Of a stretch of 64,000 bases of DNA, positions 54,297-63,023 are shown piece by piece. Position numbers and translations under genes: made by a program. The stretch's first letter is position 1. Every line of letters starts with the position of its first letter. Source of the stretch: Cupriavidus metallidurans CH34. GTDB lineage: Bacteria > Pseudomonadota > Gammaproteobacteria > Burkholderiales > Burkholderiaceae. Below the pieces are notes generated by a model. The model saw only the letters and a program-made list of their open reading frames with translations, did not search any database and was not told the origin of the DNA. The DNA is taken from the NCBI RefSeq assembly GCF_000196015.1, contig NC_007974.2, forward strand, positions 1,178,001-1,242,000, read 5' to 3'.

Positions 54297-56432
54297 TCAG
54301 ATCTTGATGCGCAACCGCCCCCAGAACGTCCGTCCCGGTGACATGATTGGCGTGGAGGCGGCGTAGCCGAAGCCGGCGTTGCCGGCGAGGTTCAGATGCT
54401 CGGTGTAGGCCTTGTCGAACAGGTTGTCGATGCCGATCGACAACTGCGCGCTCTTGTTGAAGTTGTACTGCGCATTCACCGAGACCACGCCAAAGCCAGC
54501 GCTCGGCCCAAAATCCTGACCGACCACATTCCCCTCGTGCAGCGCATAGCGACGCTGCGGCGCCACGACACGCCACAAACCGCCAACCGACCACTCGCGC
54601 CACGAGTAATCGGCGCTCAGACGCATCTCGAGTGGCGGAATCTGCGGCAGCGGGGCCCCGCTGTCCACGTTGCGGCCCCAGGCATAGGCGACTGACCCGC
54701 CCAGCTTCCAGCTCGCGCTGGGGAACCAGAACGTGCTGATCTCACCGCCCATGATCTGCGCGTTGACATTGCTGGCCTGCGACAGGTTCGCGGTCGCGCC
54801 GGAGCCATAGGAGAACAGGATGAAGTTGTTGACGTAGCCGGCGTACGCCGAAATCGAGGCGTCGAGCGTCTTGGTGCGGTAGCGGGCGCCGATGTCGAGC
54901 TGGGTGGTCTTCTCGGGCTCAATGCCTGTGAACGCGTTTGTCGACCCAGACGGGCCACGTTTCGGCGAGAACAGCTCCCAGTAGTCAGGAAAGCGCTCGG
55001 TGTGCCCGAGTCCCGCGTACCAGGTCATCGGCGTTTCCGCGAGCGTGTGCTCGTAGCGCAGGAAACCGCTCGGCAGCAATTGACTGCGTGTCTCATCCGC
55101 GGTGGGATTCGTCATCTTCATCATGCCCATCGACCCACTGACCGTGGCGCGCTCGTCCGTGGCGCCCGAGCGATCCAGCCGCGCCCCGGCAACCACGCGC
55201 CGTGCGTCGTTGATCTCCCAGGTCAGTTCGCTGAAGAGACCATAGTTCGAAAGCGACGCCGACGGATTCCACGGCATCGACGACGGGCTCAGCACGCCCA
55301 TGGCCGAGCGTGTATCGAGGTTATTCGACTGCGCATCGAAGCCCGCCACCCATTGCACGTTCTCACCGAGGTCGAATGTCGCGGCGATGCGACCGCCTGC
55401 GGTACGGCGGCGCACGTCCGAAGCCATGGCCATGCTGCCGGGAGGCGGTGTTCGCAAGGTGTAGTTGTCCATGCGATGGTCGGCATCGCTGTAATACACC
55501 TCGGCGTCGACGCGGCGAAGGAATTCGCCGATGTTCTGCTTCTTGAAGCGCAACTGGAAACTGTCGCGCTTGAAACGCACGCCGTCCATGCCGCGCCCGG
55601 CGTATCGGGCGTTGCCGTCACCGGTGCTGGCGGCGAGCTCGATGAGCGTGTTGGCATCGGGAGTGATGCCCACCGCCGCGTCAGCATTCCACTTGCTCCA
55701 GGCCGAAGGCACGGTATTGCCGTTGCCGTCGCGATAGTCCTGGGCGTACGACTTGTTGGCATTCAGGCGCCCGTAGACTTCCGGGGTGCCGGCGGTGACT
55801 TCGAGGTTCTCGTCATTGCGGCCATTCGATCCGCCCACCAGACTCGCATCCATGTGCACGCCCGGTTTGTCGAAACGTGGCGCCTCGCGCTCGAACAGCA
55901 CAGTGCCGGCCGATGCGCCTGGGCCGTAGAGCACGGTCTGCGGGCCCTTGATCACGGTGACCTTGTCGTAGCTCTCCGGGGCGATGTACGAGGTGGGCGG
56001 GTCCATCCGGCCGGGACATGCGCCCAGGCTCGGCGCACCGTTGGCCAGCATATTGAGTCTGGACCCGAACATGCCGCGCAGGACGGGGTCGCCATTGCTG
56101 CCGCCATTGCGGATCGCGGTGAACCCGGGCACGGTTTTCAGGTAATCGGCGCCGTCGCTCGCGGGCAAAGGCTGTCGCGGCGCCTTGGGGTCCGTCACGA
56201 CCACGATCGGGATATTGAGGGGACTCGCGGAGACCTCGACAGTCGGCAGGACAACTTCGGCCGCAGCGTCGTTGCTGGTGTGCTCGGCATGTTCCGTGTG
56301 CTCAGCGGCACGGCTGGCAAAGGGTGCGCAGGCAACGAGCGACAGCACCAGGACCGATGCGCGATGCGAATAGCGATCGCGATCGAACGGGGACAGCGCG
56401 CAGGCACGCTGGATTTTGTTTGGGGTAAGCAT
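54297..56432 (-). CDS. oprC: TonB-dependent copper receptor, OprC-like
   Basis: 711 residues. A signal segment (SVLVLSLVACAPFASRAAE) is followed by a His-rich patch (EHTEHAEHTSND). The plug domain has LPTVEVSASPL, LKTVPGFTAIRNGGSNGDPVLRGMFGSRLNML with LGACPGRMDPPTSYIAPESYDKVTVIKGPQTVLYGPG (Cys and Met residues that match OprC), then a 22-strand barrel ending GRTFWGRLRIKI. It takes up copper across the outer membrane. The ATG at 56432 is used; one 13 codons earlier is possible. It follows the DUF2946 gene in the same direction, 85 bp downstream. Confidence 0.9.
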   Translation of the reverse strand: MLTPNKIQRACALSPFDRDRYSHRASVLVLSLVACAPFASRAAEHTEHAEHTSNDAAAEVVLPTVEVSASPLNIPIVVVTDPKAPRQPLPASDGADYLKTVPGFTAIRNGGSNGDPVLRGMFGSRLNMLANGAPSLGACPGRMDPPTSYIAPESYDKVTVIKGPQTVLYGPGASAGTVLFEREAPRFDKPGVHMDASLVGGSNGRNDENLEVTAGTPEVYGRLNANKSYAQDYRDGNGNTVPSAWSKWNADAAVGITPDANTLIELAASTGDGNARYAGRGMDGVRFKRDSFQLRFKKQNIGEFLRRVDAEVYYSDADHRMDNYTLRTPPPGSMAMASDVRRRTAGGRIAATFDLGENVQWVAGFDAQSNNLDTRSAMGVLSPSSMPWNPSASLSNYGLFSELTWEINDARRVVAGARLDRSGATDERATVSGSMGMMKMTNPTADETRSQLLPSGFLRYEHTLAETPMTWYAGLGHTERFPDYWELFSPKRGPSGSTNAFTGIEPEKTTQLDIGARYRTKTLDASISAYAGYVNNFILFSYGSGATANLSQASNVNAQIMGGEISTFWFPSASWKLGGSVAYAWGRNVDSGAPLPQIPPLEMRLSADYSWREWSVGGLWRVVAPQRRYALHEGNVVGQDFGPSAGFGVVSVNAQYNFNKSAQLSIGIDNLFDKAYTEHLNLAGNAGFGYAASTPIMSPGRTFWGRLRIKI

Positions 56433-56517
56433 TTGAACAGCGCAATGACACCCACCCGCTCGTGATGACATCGCGAGCGAGGGCGTGATAAGAATCAGAA
56501 GGACGGTTTAGGCGTGT

Positions 56518-56886
56518 TCAGATGCTGAAAGGCGGCGCGCGCGATGGGCGGCGCAGGTAGCGCTGGTGCCGCACCCCTGCGGGCAGGCGGGGCAGCACGG
56601 CAGCGGCCGTGACGACGATCGCCGAAGCGGTGTCGATCGACGTGGCTGCCAGCGCAGGCAATTGCGCGAGCAGGCCGCAATAGCCGCAGTGCTTGAAGTG
56701 CGCGGCGAACGAATCCTCGAGCGAAGCCTCATTCTGGCCGCCGCTCTGGTGCCCGGCCGCGCTGCAGACCGTATCGACGGGCAGCTTTGCGCCGCTCACA
56801 AGCGTCGACGCGAGCGGCATGAGCGTGGCCAGCAGAATGGCGAGAATCCCCAGCCAGGCAGTGCGAAGAGACGACTGTCGGCGCAT
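56518..56886 (-). CDS. DUF2946 protein associated with copper uptake
   Basis: 122 residues. A hydrophobic N-terminus (WLGILAILLATLMPLAS) precedes the conserved VCSAAGH and the HFKHCGYCGLLAQLPAL motif, where a Cys-x2-Cys beside His residues suggests metal binding. DUF2946 proteins are commonly encoded next to copper TonB receptors and copper chaperones. It is the first gene of a two-gene unit with oprC. A periplasmic or membrane location is likely. Confidence 0.88.
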   Translation of the reverse strand: MRRQSSLRTAWLGILAILLATLMPLASTLVSGAKLPVDTVCSAAGHQSGGQNEASLEDSFAAHFKHCGYCGLLAQLPALAATSIDTASAIVVTAAAVLPRLPAGVRHQRYLRRPSRAPPFSI

Positions 56887-57334
56887 CAGGAAAACTCGAA
56901 GCGGTGGTGTTTCGTACGACGGTGCATGTCCAGCTGCGGCGACAAGTCACCGACTACGGAAGGCGCGAGCGATATGCTCGCAAGGCTGATTGTTAGATGG
57001 CAAGGCGATGCAAACCTGAGCATCCCGTGTGCAATCAGCCGCCGTCCTGAATGATGTGGAGTCGCGACTATACCGGCCTTGACCTGCATCAGTGCCACGA
57101 TATCGGATGGATGCGACCCCTTGTCGCATCCGGCAGATCCTAGGCACTCAGCGGGCTGACATGAGGGCGCAGGCGCTGTTCGCGATGCGCCAGACGCTTG
57201 CCATCAGTGACCGGCGAATTTTCATCCATTGAAAATTTCGGCCGATTGATTGACGCCGTTTCCGGCTGCTTCCTACCATGTGCCGCATAGAGTTTCCGTC
57301 GATGAAACCAATGCCTGCAAACAGGAGACAGCCG
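56887..57334. promoter_or_regulatory. Divergent region of the copper and AtuA-type units
   Basis: No gene. It contains an FNR/Anr-like box TTGACCTGCATCAG at 57079-57092, a perfect hairpin GGATGCGA/TCGCATCC at 57109-57131, a perfect palindrome AATTTTCA-TCCAT-TGAAAATT at 57215-57235, and a + strand promoter TTGACG-18-TACCAT at 57250-57279 for the Bug receptor gene. Confidence 0.5.
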
Positions 57335-58321
57335 ATGATCACCTTCCCGCGCCAGCGCCTGCTGGCCGCCGTCCTGCCCCTTCTCTGCATCGCGGCCAGC
57401 GCTCCGGCCGGTGCCACCGAAGCGTTCCCGACCAAGCCGATCCGGCTCGTGGTGCCGTTCACCCCGGGGGGCACGACCGACATCCTCGCGCGCCTGATCG
57501 CGCAGAAGTCGGGCGAAGTGCTCGGGCAGTCGGTCATCGTCGACAATCGGCCCGGCGCGGGCGGCAATATCGGCGCCGAGGCGGTCGCGCGCGCGACGCC
57601 AGACGGCTACACGCTGCTGATGGGCACGCTTGGCACGCAGGTCACGAACCAGTTTATCTACGCCCGGATGCCGTATGAGAGCGCGAAGGACTTCGCGCCC
57701 GTCACGCTGGTCGCCAATTCCCCGAACGTGTTGCTGGTCAACAGCACGCTGCCCGCGAACTCAGTCGGCGAGCTGATTGCGCTGGCCAAGCGGGAGCCCG
57801 GCAAGATCAACTACGCGTCGACCAGTACCGGGGGCTCCCCTCACCTTTCGGGCGAACTGCTCAACGCGATGGCTGGTACCACCATGCAGCACGTACCCTA
57901 CAAGGGTGCTGCCCCCGCGATGACCGACCTGCTTGCGGGACAGGTCAACCTGATGTTCGACAACCTGCCTTCCGCGCTTGCGCAGATCCAGGCCGGCAAG
58001 GTCAAGGCGCTCGCGGTGACCAGCATCAAGCGGGCATCGGTACTGCCAAACGTGCCGACGGTGCGCGAATCCGGGTTGCCCGGATACGAAGTCAATTCGT
58101 GGTTCGGCCTGCTGGCGCCAGCGGGCACGCCGCCGGAGCGCGTGCGCCAGCTCCAGCAGGCGGTCGACAAGGCGCTGGCGATGCCTGACGTGCGCAAACG
58201 CATCGAGCAGCTTGGTGCCGAACCGGGCGGCGAAGGCTCCGCCGCGTTTGCCGCCGAAATCAAGGCTGATACCGAAAAATGGTCGCGCGTGATCAAGAGC
58301 GCCGGCATCAAGGCGCAATGA
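57335..58321 (+). CDS. Bug-type tripartite tricarboxylate transporter receptor (TctC family)
   Basis: 328 residues. A signal peptide (LLAAVLPLLCIAASAPAGA) is followed by AFPTKPIRLVVPFTPGGTTDILARLI, the diagnostic Bug motif, then QSVIVDNRPGAGGNIGAE, VPYKGAAPAMTDLLAGQVNLMFD and LPGYEVNSWFGLLAPAGTP. It binds a carboxylate-type ligand in the periplasm. No TctA/TctB membrane genes are present, as is common for Bug proteins in Burkholderiales. AGGAG precedes the ATG. It starts the + operon with the AtuA genes. Confidence 0.92.
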   Translation: MITFPRQRLLAAVLPLLCIAASAPAGATEAFPTKPIRLVVPFTPGGTTDILARLIAQKSGEVLGQSVIVDNRPGAGGNIGAEAVARATPDGYTLLMGTLGTQVTNQFIYARMPYESAKDFAPVTLVANSPNVLLVNSTLPANSVGELIALAKREPGKINYASTSTGGSPHLSGELLNAMAGTTMQHVPYKGAAPAMTDLLAGQVNLMFDNLPSALAQIQAGKVKALAVTSIKRASVLPNVPTVRESGLPGYEVNSWFGLLAPAGTPPERVRQLQQAVDKALAMPDVRKRIEQLGAEPGGEGSAAFAAEIKADTEKWSRVIKSAGIKAQ

Positions 58322-58366
58322 GCGGCACGCCCCTCGCGCCATCGTCAAACCAGGACACTTGAAGTC

Positions 58367-59722
58367 ATGACCCAGAAGACTACGCTTCGCATCGGCTCCG
58401 GATCTGGCTGGTGGGGAGACCGGGTCGAGCCGGCGGAACGGTCCGCGCGTCTCGGCAAGCTCGACTACCTCTGCTTTGAAACCATGGCCGAGGCAACGGT
58501 ATCGGCCGCACAGGTGCGCAAGCGGCGCGATCCCGCGTTTGGCGGCTACGACACGTATCTGGACGACCGGATGCGTGCGGTGTTGCCCCACTGCATTGCC
58601 AATGGCACACGCATTATCAGCAACCAGGGTTGGATTCACCCGCTTGGCGCGGCCAGGCGCGTAGCGGAACTGTGCGAGGAACTCGGCCTGTCCGGCGTGA
58701 AGATTGCCGCCGTCACCACGACCGATCTCACGGGCAGTATCTGCGAACTCGACCTCACGTTGTTCGAAACCGGCGCCCCTGTATCGACGCTGCGGGAGAC
58801 GCTGATCAGCGCGGAGCCGTACGAGGGCGCGGGCCCGATCGTCGAGGCACTGCGAGCTGGCGCGCAAATCGTAATCACCGGGCGGGTTGCCGATCCGTCA
58901 TTGTTCCTGGCGCCGATGATCCATCATTTCGGCTGGCAGCCGGACGACGTCGCCCTGCTGGCGCGGGGCAGCGCCATCGGCCATCTGCTCGAATGCGGCG
59001 CACAGGTGACCGGCGGGTACTTCGGCGATCCGGGCTACAAGGACGTGCCCGAGCCGTGGAACCTCGCATTTCCGATCGCCGAGGTGGAGGCCGATGGCAG
59101 CGCCGTGATCGCGAAGGTGGCGGGCAGCGGTGGCCGCATCGACTTGCAAACGGTCAAGGAGCAGATGTTTTATGAAGTTCACGATCCGCGGCGCTATATC
59201 ACGCCGGATGTCATCGTGGATTTCTCGACAGCCGTGCTGGAGCAGGTTGGCCCCGACCGCGTGCGCATCAGCGGCGTGAGCGGCCTGCCGCGTACCGATA
59301 CGCTCAAGGTGTCGCTGGGCTGCACCGAAGGGCATATCGGCGAGGACATGTTCTTCTATGCCGGCCCGGGATGCCTGGAAAAGGCGAAGCTGGCAAAGCG
59401 CATTCTCGAGGAGCGTTTTGCCATGGCAGCCTTGCAGGCCGACGAACTGCGTATCGACTTCCTCGGCGTCAATGCCGTGCACGGCGTGGCATCGCCAGAA
59501 CCGGCGTGCGAGCCTAACGAGATCGCGGTACGTGTGGCGGCCCGTACCCGCACGAAGGAAGAAGCGGCCAAGGTGGGGCGGGAAATCGACAGCATGGCTG
59601 TTTGCGGACTGGCCTCCACTGGCAAGCGCGTGCCCCATCAGGACCGCACGCGCGAGATTATCGGCGTGTGGTCGGCCCTGGTGCCGCGCGCGCTGATCCA
59701 GTCGCGGGTCCAGTTCGTCTGA
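58367..59722 (+). CDS. AtuA-family protein (DUF1446), large part
   Basis: 451 residues of the acyclic terpene utilisation AtuA family. Marks are RIGSGSGWWGDRVEPA at the N-terminus, YLCFETMAEATVSAAQ, IISNQGWIHPLGAARRV, GRVADPSLFLAPMIHHFGW and VDFSTAVLEQVGPDRVRISGV. AtuA is needed for citronellol/geraniol breakdown in Pseudomonas but its reaction is unproven. Members often include a C-terminal ~100-residue domain that here is a separate gene 29 bp downstream. The neighbouring dehydrogenase and SDR suggest a branched or terpenoid acyl-CoA route. Confidence 0.9.
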   Translation: MTQKTTLRIGSGSGWWGDRVEPAERSARLGKLDYLCFETMAEATVSAAQVRKRRDPAFGGYDTYLDDRMRAVLPHCIANGTRIISNQGWIHPLGAARRVAELCEELGLSGVKIAAVTTTDLTGSICELDLTLFETGAPVSTLRETLISAEPYEGAGPIVEALRAGAQIVITGRVADPSLFLAPMIHHFGWQPDDVALLARGSAIGHLLECGAQVTGGYFGDPGYKDVPEPWNLAFPIAEVEADGSAVIAKVAGSGGRIDLQTVKEQMFYEVHDPRRYITPDVIVDFSTAVLEQVGPDRVRISGVSGLPRTDTLKVSLGCTEGHIGEDMFFYAGPGCLEKAKLAKRILEERFAMAALQADELRIDFLGVNAVHGVASPEPACEPNEIAVRVAARTRTKEEAAKVGREIDSMAVCGLASTGKRVPHQDRTREIIGVWSALVPRALIQSRVQFV

Positions 59723-59751
59723 CCCTGACAACCTGATCGGGAGACATCATC

Positions 59752-60102
59752 ATGCGCGTTCCGCTGCGCCGCCTCGCCCACAGCCGCTCCGGCGACAAGG
59801 GCAATACCTCGAACACGGCCGTCATTGCCTACGCGCCGGAGTTCTATCCGCATATCAAGCAGCAACTGACGGCCGACGCGTTCAAGGCGCACTATGGCGC
59901 GTTGATCACGGGGCTGGTCACGAGGTTTGACGTGGATGGCCTGCAGGTCCTCAACTTCGTGGCCGAGGGCGCGCTCGGTGGTGGGGTGTCCCGCAGCCTG
60001 GCAATCGACAACTACGGCAAGGCCTTGGCCAGCGCGGTGCTGCGCTTCGAGGTGGAGATTCCGGATGCGCTGGCCCCCCTGCTTCGCGGGCCGGCACGCT
60101 GA
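59752..60102 (+). CDS. AtuA C-terminal-domain-like small protein
   Basis: 116 residues corresponding to the AtuA-like ferredoxin-fold domain: RRLAHSRSGDKGNTSNTAVIAYAPEFYPH near the start and ALGGGVSRSLAIDNYGKALASAVLRFEVE near the end. Together with the 451-residue gene it reconstitutes a full-length AtuA. GGGAGA precedes the ATG. Its last 91 bp overlap the 3' end of the IclR gene on the other strand. Confidence 0.88.
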   Translation: MRVPLRRLAHSRSGDKGNTSNTAVIAYAPEFYPHIKQQLTADAFKAHYGALITGLVTRFDVDGLQVLNFVAEGALGGGVSRSLAIDNYGKALASAVLRFEVEIPDALAPLLRGPAR

Positions 60103-60869
60103 GTGCCCCCTGCGGGCACTACGGCGCGCGTCCATGCGCTGGTGATGCGGCGCGCTTCCTGTCGTAGCAGGCGTGCCATGGCGGCCTCACGGCTGCGGAT
60201 GCGGGTACTCAGGGCCGCCACGCTTAACGCGCCGATGGGCCAGCCGTCGTAGTCGAGGATCGGCACGGCGATACCGCCCATCCCCTCCACCACCCAATCC
60301 AGAAACAGCACGTAGCCGCGCGCGCACGCGGCGTCCGCCTCGGCAGCAATGGATGCCGCATCGAGCTGCGGGTAGTTGGCCAGCTTGCGGGCCGTTTGCT
60401 GCAGGCGTCGCGCGCGCTCGGCCGGTGGCAGCCAAGCCAGCACCGCCAGACTGCCCGCGCCAACCCCGAGTGGGCGCCGAGTGCCCACCGTCACGTAGTT
60501 CGCGTGAACGGGATACGTGCCCGTGATCACCTCCGAACACACGGCTTCTCCACGGCTGGTTTCTGTCAGCACCGCCGTATCGCCGAACGCGTCCTGGAGC
60601 CGTTCCAGAGCGGGTCGCGCAAGCTGGCGCAGGTCCACACGCCGCTGCCCGACATCCGCAAGCTGGAACACCTCCGGGCCGATGCCATAGTGACGCCTGG
60701 CATCGCGGGTGGCGAAGCCCTCCTGCACCAGCAGGTCGAGCAGGCGCGACGTGGTGGCCGGGTCCAGGCCCGTCGCGCGTGCTACGTCGCTCATGCGTCG
60801 CACTTCGGGGTCGGAGAGCGCCCGCAGCACGGCAAGCGCGCGCTGGACCGGGGAGGATCGCGTCGCCAT
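60012..60869 (-). CDS. IclR-family regulator with an antisense C-terminal tail
   Basis: 285 residues. The N-terminal winged HTH has SPVQRALAVLRALSDPEVRRMSDVARATGLDPATTSRLLDLLVQEGF, and the effector domain includes DTAVLTETSRGEAVCSEVI, TRRPLGVGAGSLAVLAWLP and GMGGIAVPILDYDGWPIGALSVAAL. The last ~40 residues are basic, low in structure, and antisense to the small AtuA gene, so the stop may be displaced compared with relatives (~250 aa). It is third in the unit SDR, dehydrogenase, IclR, and likely controls both convergent units. Confidence 0.88.
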   Translation of the reverse strand: MATRSSPVQRALAVLRALSDPEVRRMSDVARATGLDPATTSRLLDLLVQEGFATRDARRHYGIGPEVFQLADVGQRRVDLRQLARPALERLQDAFGDTAVLTETSRGEAVCSEVITGTYPVHANYVTVGTRRPLGVGAGSLAVLAWLPPAERARRLQQTARKLANYPQLDAASIAAEADAACARGYVLFLDWVVEGMGGIAVPILDYDGWPIGALSVAALSTRIRSREAAMARLLRQEARRITSAWTRAVVPAGGTQRAGPRSRGASASGISTSKRSTALAKALP

Positions 60870-60912
60870 GATGCGATGGGCCTAGCGGGCCGCCATGGCG
60901 TCACCCATGCGC

Positions 60913-62115
60913 TCAGCCATGGTGCGACGATTGCAGCGTGTCGCGCTTGATCTTCTTTGCCAGCGACCACTTGTGGACTTCAGTCGGGCCGTCGTAGATC
61001 CGGAACGCACGCAACTCGCGGAAGGCCTGGTCGACGATAGTGTCGCGGGAAACGCCATTGCCGCCCAGAATCTGCACGCAGCGGTCCGCCACACGGAACA
61101 GCGCCTCGGAGACGGCCACCTTCGCCATCGAGCTTTCCGTCGTGCCAGCCGAGCCGGTGTCGAGCACACCCGCGCACCAGTCGATCATCAGCGCCGCCTG
61201 CTGCAGGTCGATCAGGTTATCGGCCAGCATGAAGCCCACGCCCTCGTGGTCGATCAGCAGCTTGCCGAACGCTTTGCGCGTGGTGGCATAGGCCCGCGCG
61301 ATCTCGTCCGCGCGCGTGACCGTGCCGAACCAGCGCATGCAGTGAGAAAGCCGGGCCGGTGACAGCCGTACCTGCGCATAGCGGAACCCTTCGTTGACCT
61401 CGCCCAGCACCTGATCGGCCGGCAGGCGCAATCCATCGATGAGCACTTGCGCGTGGCCGCCGGGCATCGAACTGTCGATTGTGTCGATCACGCGCTCGGT
61501 GCGGATGGCGGGATGCGGAAGGTCGACCAGAAACATGGTGGCTTGCGCGCGCTCGCCGTCGCCGGTACGCGCCATCACGATGCCCACCCGGGCACCCTCG
61601 GCGCCGGTGATGAACTTCTTGCGACCGTTGAGTACCCAGTCGTTGCCGTCGCGTACTGCCGTGGTGCTCAGCATCGAGGGGTCCGATCCCGCCCCGCCCT
61701 CTTCCGCCGGTTCGGTCATGAAGAACGCCGAGCGTGCCTCGCCGCGCACCAGTGGCTCAAGAAACCGCGCCTTCTGCGCGGCGGTGGCCACCTTGCCGAG
61801 CAGGAACATGTTGCCCTCGTCGGGCGCCATGGTGTTGACGGCGACCGGACCAAGCGGCGACAGGCCCGAGCGCTTGAGCACGGCGGCGGTCTCGAGTTGG
61901 CTCAGGTGCCCGCCGTCGGGCAGGATGTGGGGCGTCATGATGCCAGCGGCACGTGCCTTGGCGCGAAGCTCCAGCACCAGTTCCTCGGTGGGGCCGTGAG
62001 CGCTGCAGCGCGGATCTTGTTCGTACGGCGCGACCACGTCGCGCACGAAGCGCTCGACGCGATCCGCGATGTCGCGGCTGCGTTCGGTGGGACAGGGTGT
62101 GAACATGAATGCCAT
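60913..62115 (-). CDS. Acyl-CoA dehydrogenase of the AtuA-type cluster
   Basis: 400 residues. The FAD/substrate motif AFFMTEPAEEGGAGSDPSML, NGRKKFITGAEGARVGIVMART, and the C-terminal block VQILGGNGVSRDTIVDQAFRELRAFRIYDGPTEVHKWSLAKKI place it among the ACAD10/11-like long-branch acyl-CoA dehydrogenases. The ATG at 62115 is preceded by GAGAGGA, which overlaps the SDR stop, so the two are translated together. Substrate unknown, possibly a branched-chain or terpenoid acyl-CoA. Confidence 0.9.
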   Translation of the reverse strand: MAFMFTPCPTERSRDIADRVERFVRDVVAPYEQDPRCSAHGPTEELVLELRAKARAAGIMTPHILPDGGHLSQLETAAVLKRSGLSPLGPVAVNTMAPDEGNMFLLGKVATAAQKARFLEPLVRGEARSAFFMTEPAEEGGAGSDPSMLSTTAVRDGNDWVLNGRKKFITGAEGARVGIVMARTGDGERAQATMFLVDLPHPAIRTERVIDTIDSSMPGGHAQVLIDGLRLPADQVLGEVNEGFRYAQVRLSPARLSHCMRWFGTVTRADEIARAYATTRKAFGKLLIDHEGVGFMLADNLIDLQQAALMIDWCAGVLDTGSAGTTESSMAKVAVSEALFRVADRCVQILGGNGVSRDTIVDQAFRELRAFRIYDGPTEVHKWSLAKKIKRDTLQSSHHG

Positions 62116-62120
62116 TCCTC

Positions 62121-62873
62121 TCAAAGTGTATTGACCAGATGCCCGCCGTCGACCGGCAGCACAGCGCCCGTCATGTAGCGCGAGGCATCGGATGCCAGCA
62201 GCAACAGCGGGCCGTCGAGATCATCGGGCTGCCCCAACCGGCGCTGCGGAATGCGTTGGATGAGCGCCTTGCCGGCATCGGTCTGCCAGAAGTCGTGATT
62301 GATTTCAGTATCGATGTATCCGGGCGCGAGGGCATTCACGCGAATGCCGTGGCGTGCCCATTCCAGCGCCAGTGTCCGCGTCAGTTGCACGACGCCTGCC
62401 TTGGACACGGCATAGGACACGACTCCGCCCGCTTGCCGCAGTCCGAGAATCGACGCCACGTTGATGATGCTCCCGCCGCCGCGTTCGCGCATCCCCGAGG
62501 CCAGCGCCTGCGCCATGAAGAACATGCCCTTGAGGTTGGTGTCCAGCACCACGTCCCAGTCTTCTTCGGAATGTTTGAGGGCAGCGCCCTCGCGAACCAG
62601 CCCGGCGTTGTTGACCAGGATGTCGATGGGGCCCGCTTCTTCCACCATCGCCGCGCGCGACGATGCGCTGGTGACGTCGAGCGCCACGCAACGGGCGCGG
62701 CCATACGGCTCCAGCTGTTTCGCGACCGATTGCAGCGCATCCACTCGCCGTGCCGCAAGCACCACTTCCGCGCCGTGCGCGGCCAGCCGTTGCGCAAAAT
62801 GCGCGCCGAGCCCGCTCGAGGCGCCGGTGACCAGCGCCCGCTTGCCGTCCAGTCCGAGCAGTGTCTCCTTCAT
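62121..62873 (-). CDS. Short-chain dehydrogenase/reductase
   Basis: 250 residues, classical SDR. The cofactor motif is TGASSGLGAHFAQRL, with LAARRVDAL where Arg after the second strand favours NADP(H). VNNAGLVREG, the catalytic Ser in INVASILGL, and Tyr-x3-Lys in SYAVSKAGVVQLTRTLALEW are all present. It begins the minus-strand unit. It is probably an alcohol or 3-hydroxyacyl oxidoreductase acting with the neighbouring dehydrogenase. Confidence 0.92.
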   Translation of the reverse strand: MKETLLGLDGKRALVTGASSGLGAHFAQRLAAHGAEVVLAARRVDALQSVAKQLEPYGRARCVALDVTSASSRAAMVEEAGPIDILVNNAGLVREGAALKHSEEDWDVVLDTNLKGMFFMAQALASGMRERGGGSIINVASILGLRQAGGVVSYAVSKAGVVQLTRTLALEWARHGIRVNALAPGYIDTEINHDFWQTDAGKALIQRIPQRRLGQPDDLDGPLLLLASDASRYMTGAVLPVDGGHLVNTL

Positions 62874-62913
62874 CCCCTGTCTCCTTCCGATTGCATAGTA
62901 GGGGCAAATTGTA

Positions 62914-62927
62914 GGATGATTTCATCC
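62914..62927. promoter_or_regulatory. Palindromic operator candidate between SDR and GntR genes
   Basis: GGATGA-TT-TCATCC is a perfect 6-bp-arm dyad in the 150-bp divergent gap. It is well placed for a GntR protein to control itself and the SDR unit. Confidence 0.5.
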
Positions 62928-63023
62928 CATGTCAATGGATGGGGCGGCTCTCCTGCCGGTATTGCCACAACCTTTCCGCTAGAATCGCGCCCTGTGCCAC
63001 ATCCGACCTTTCCATCCCACGCC

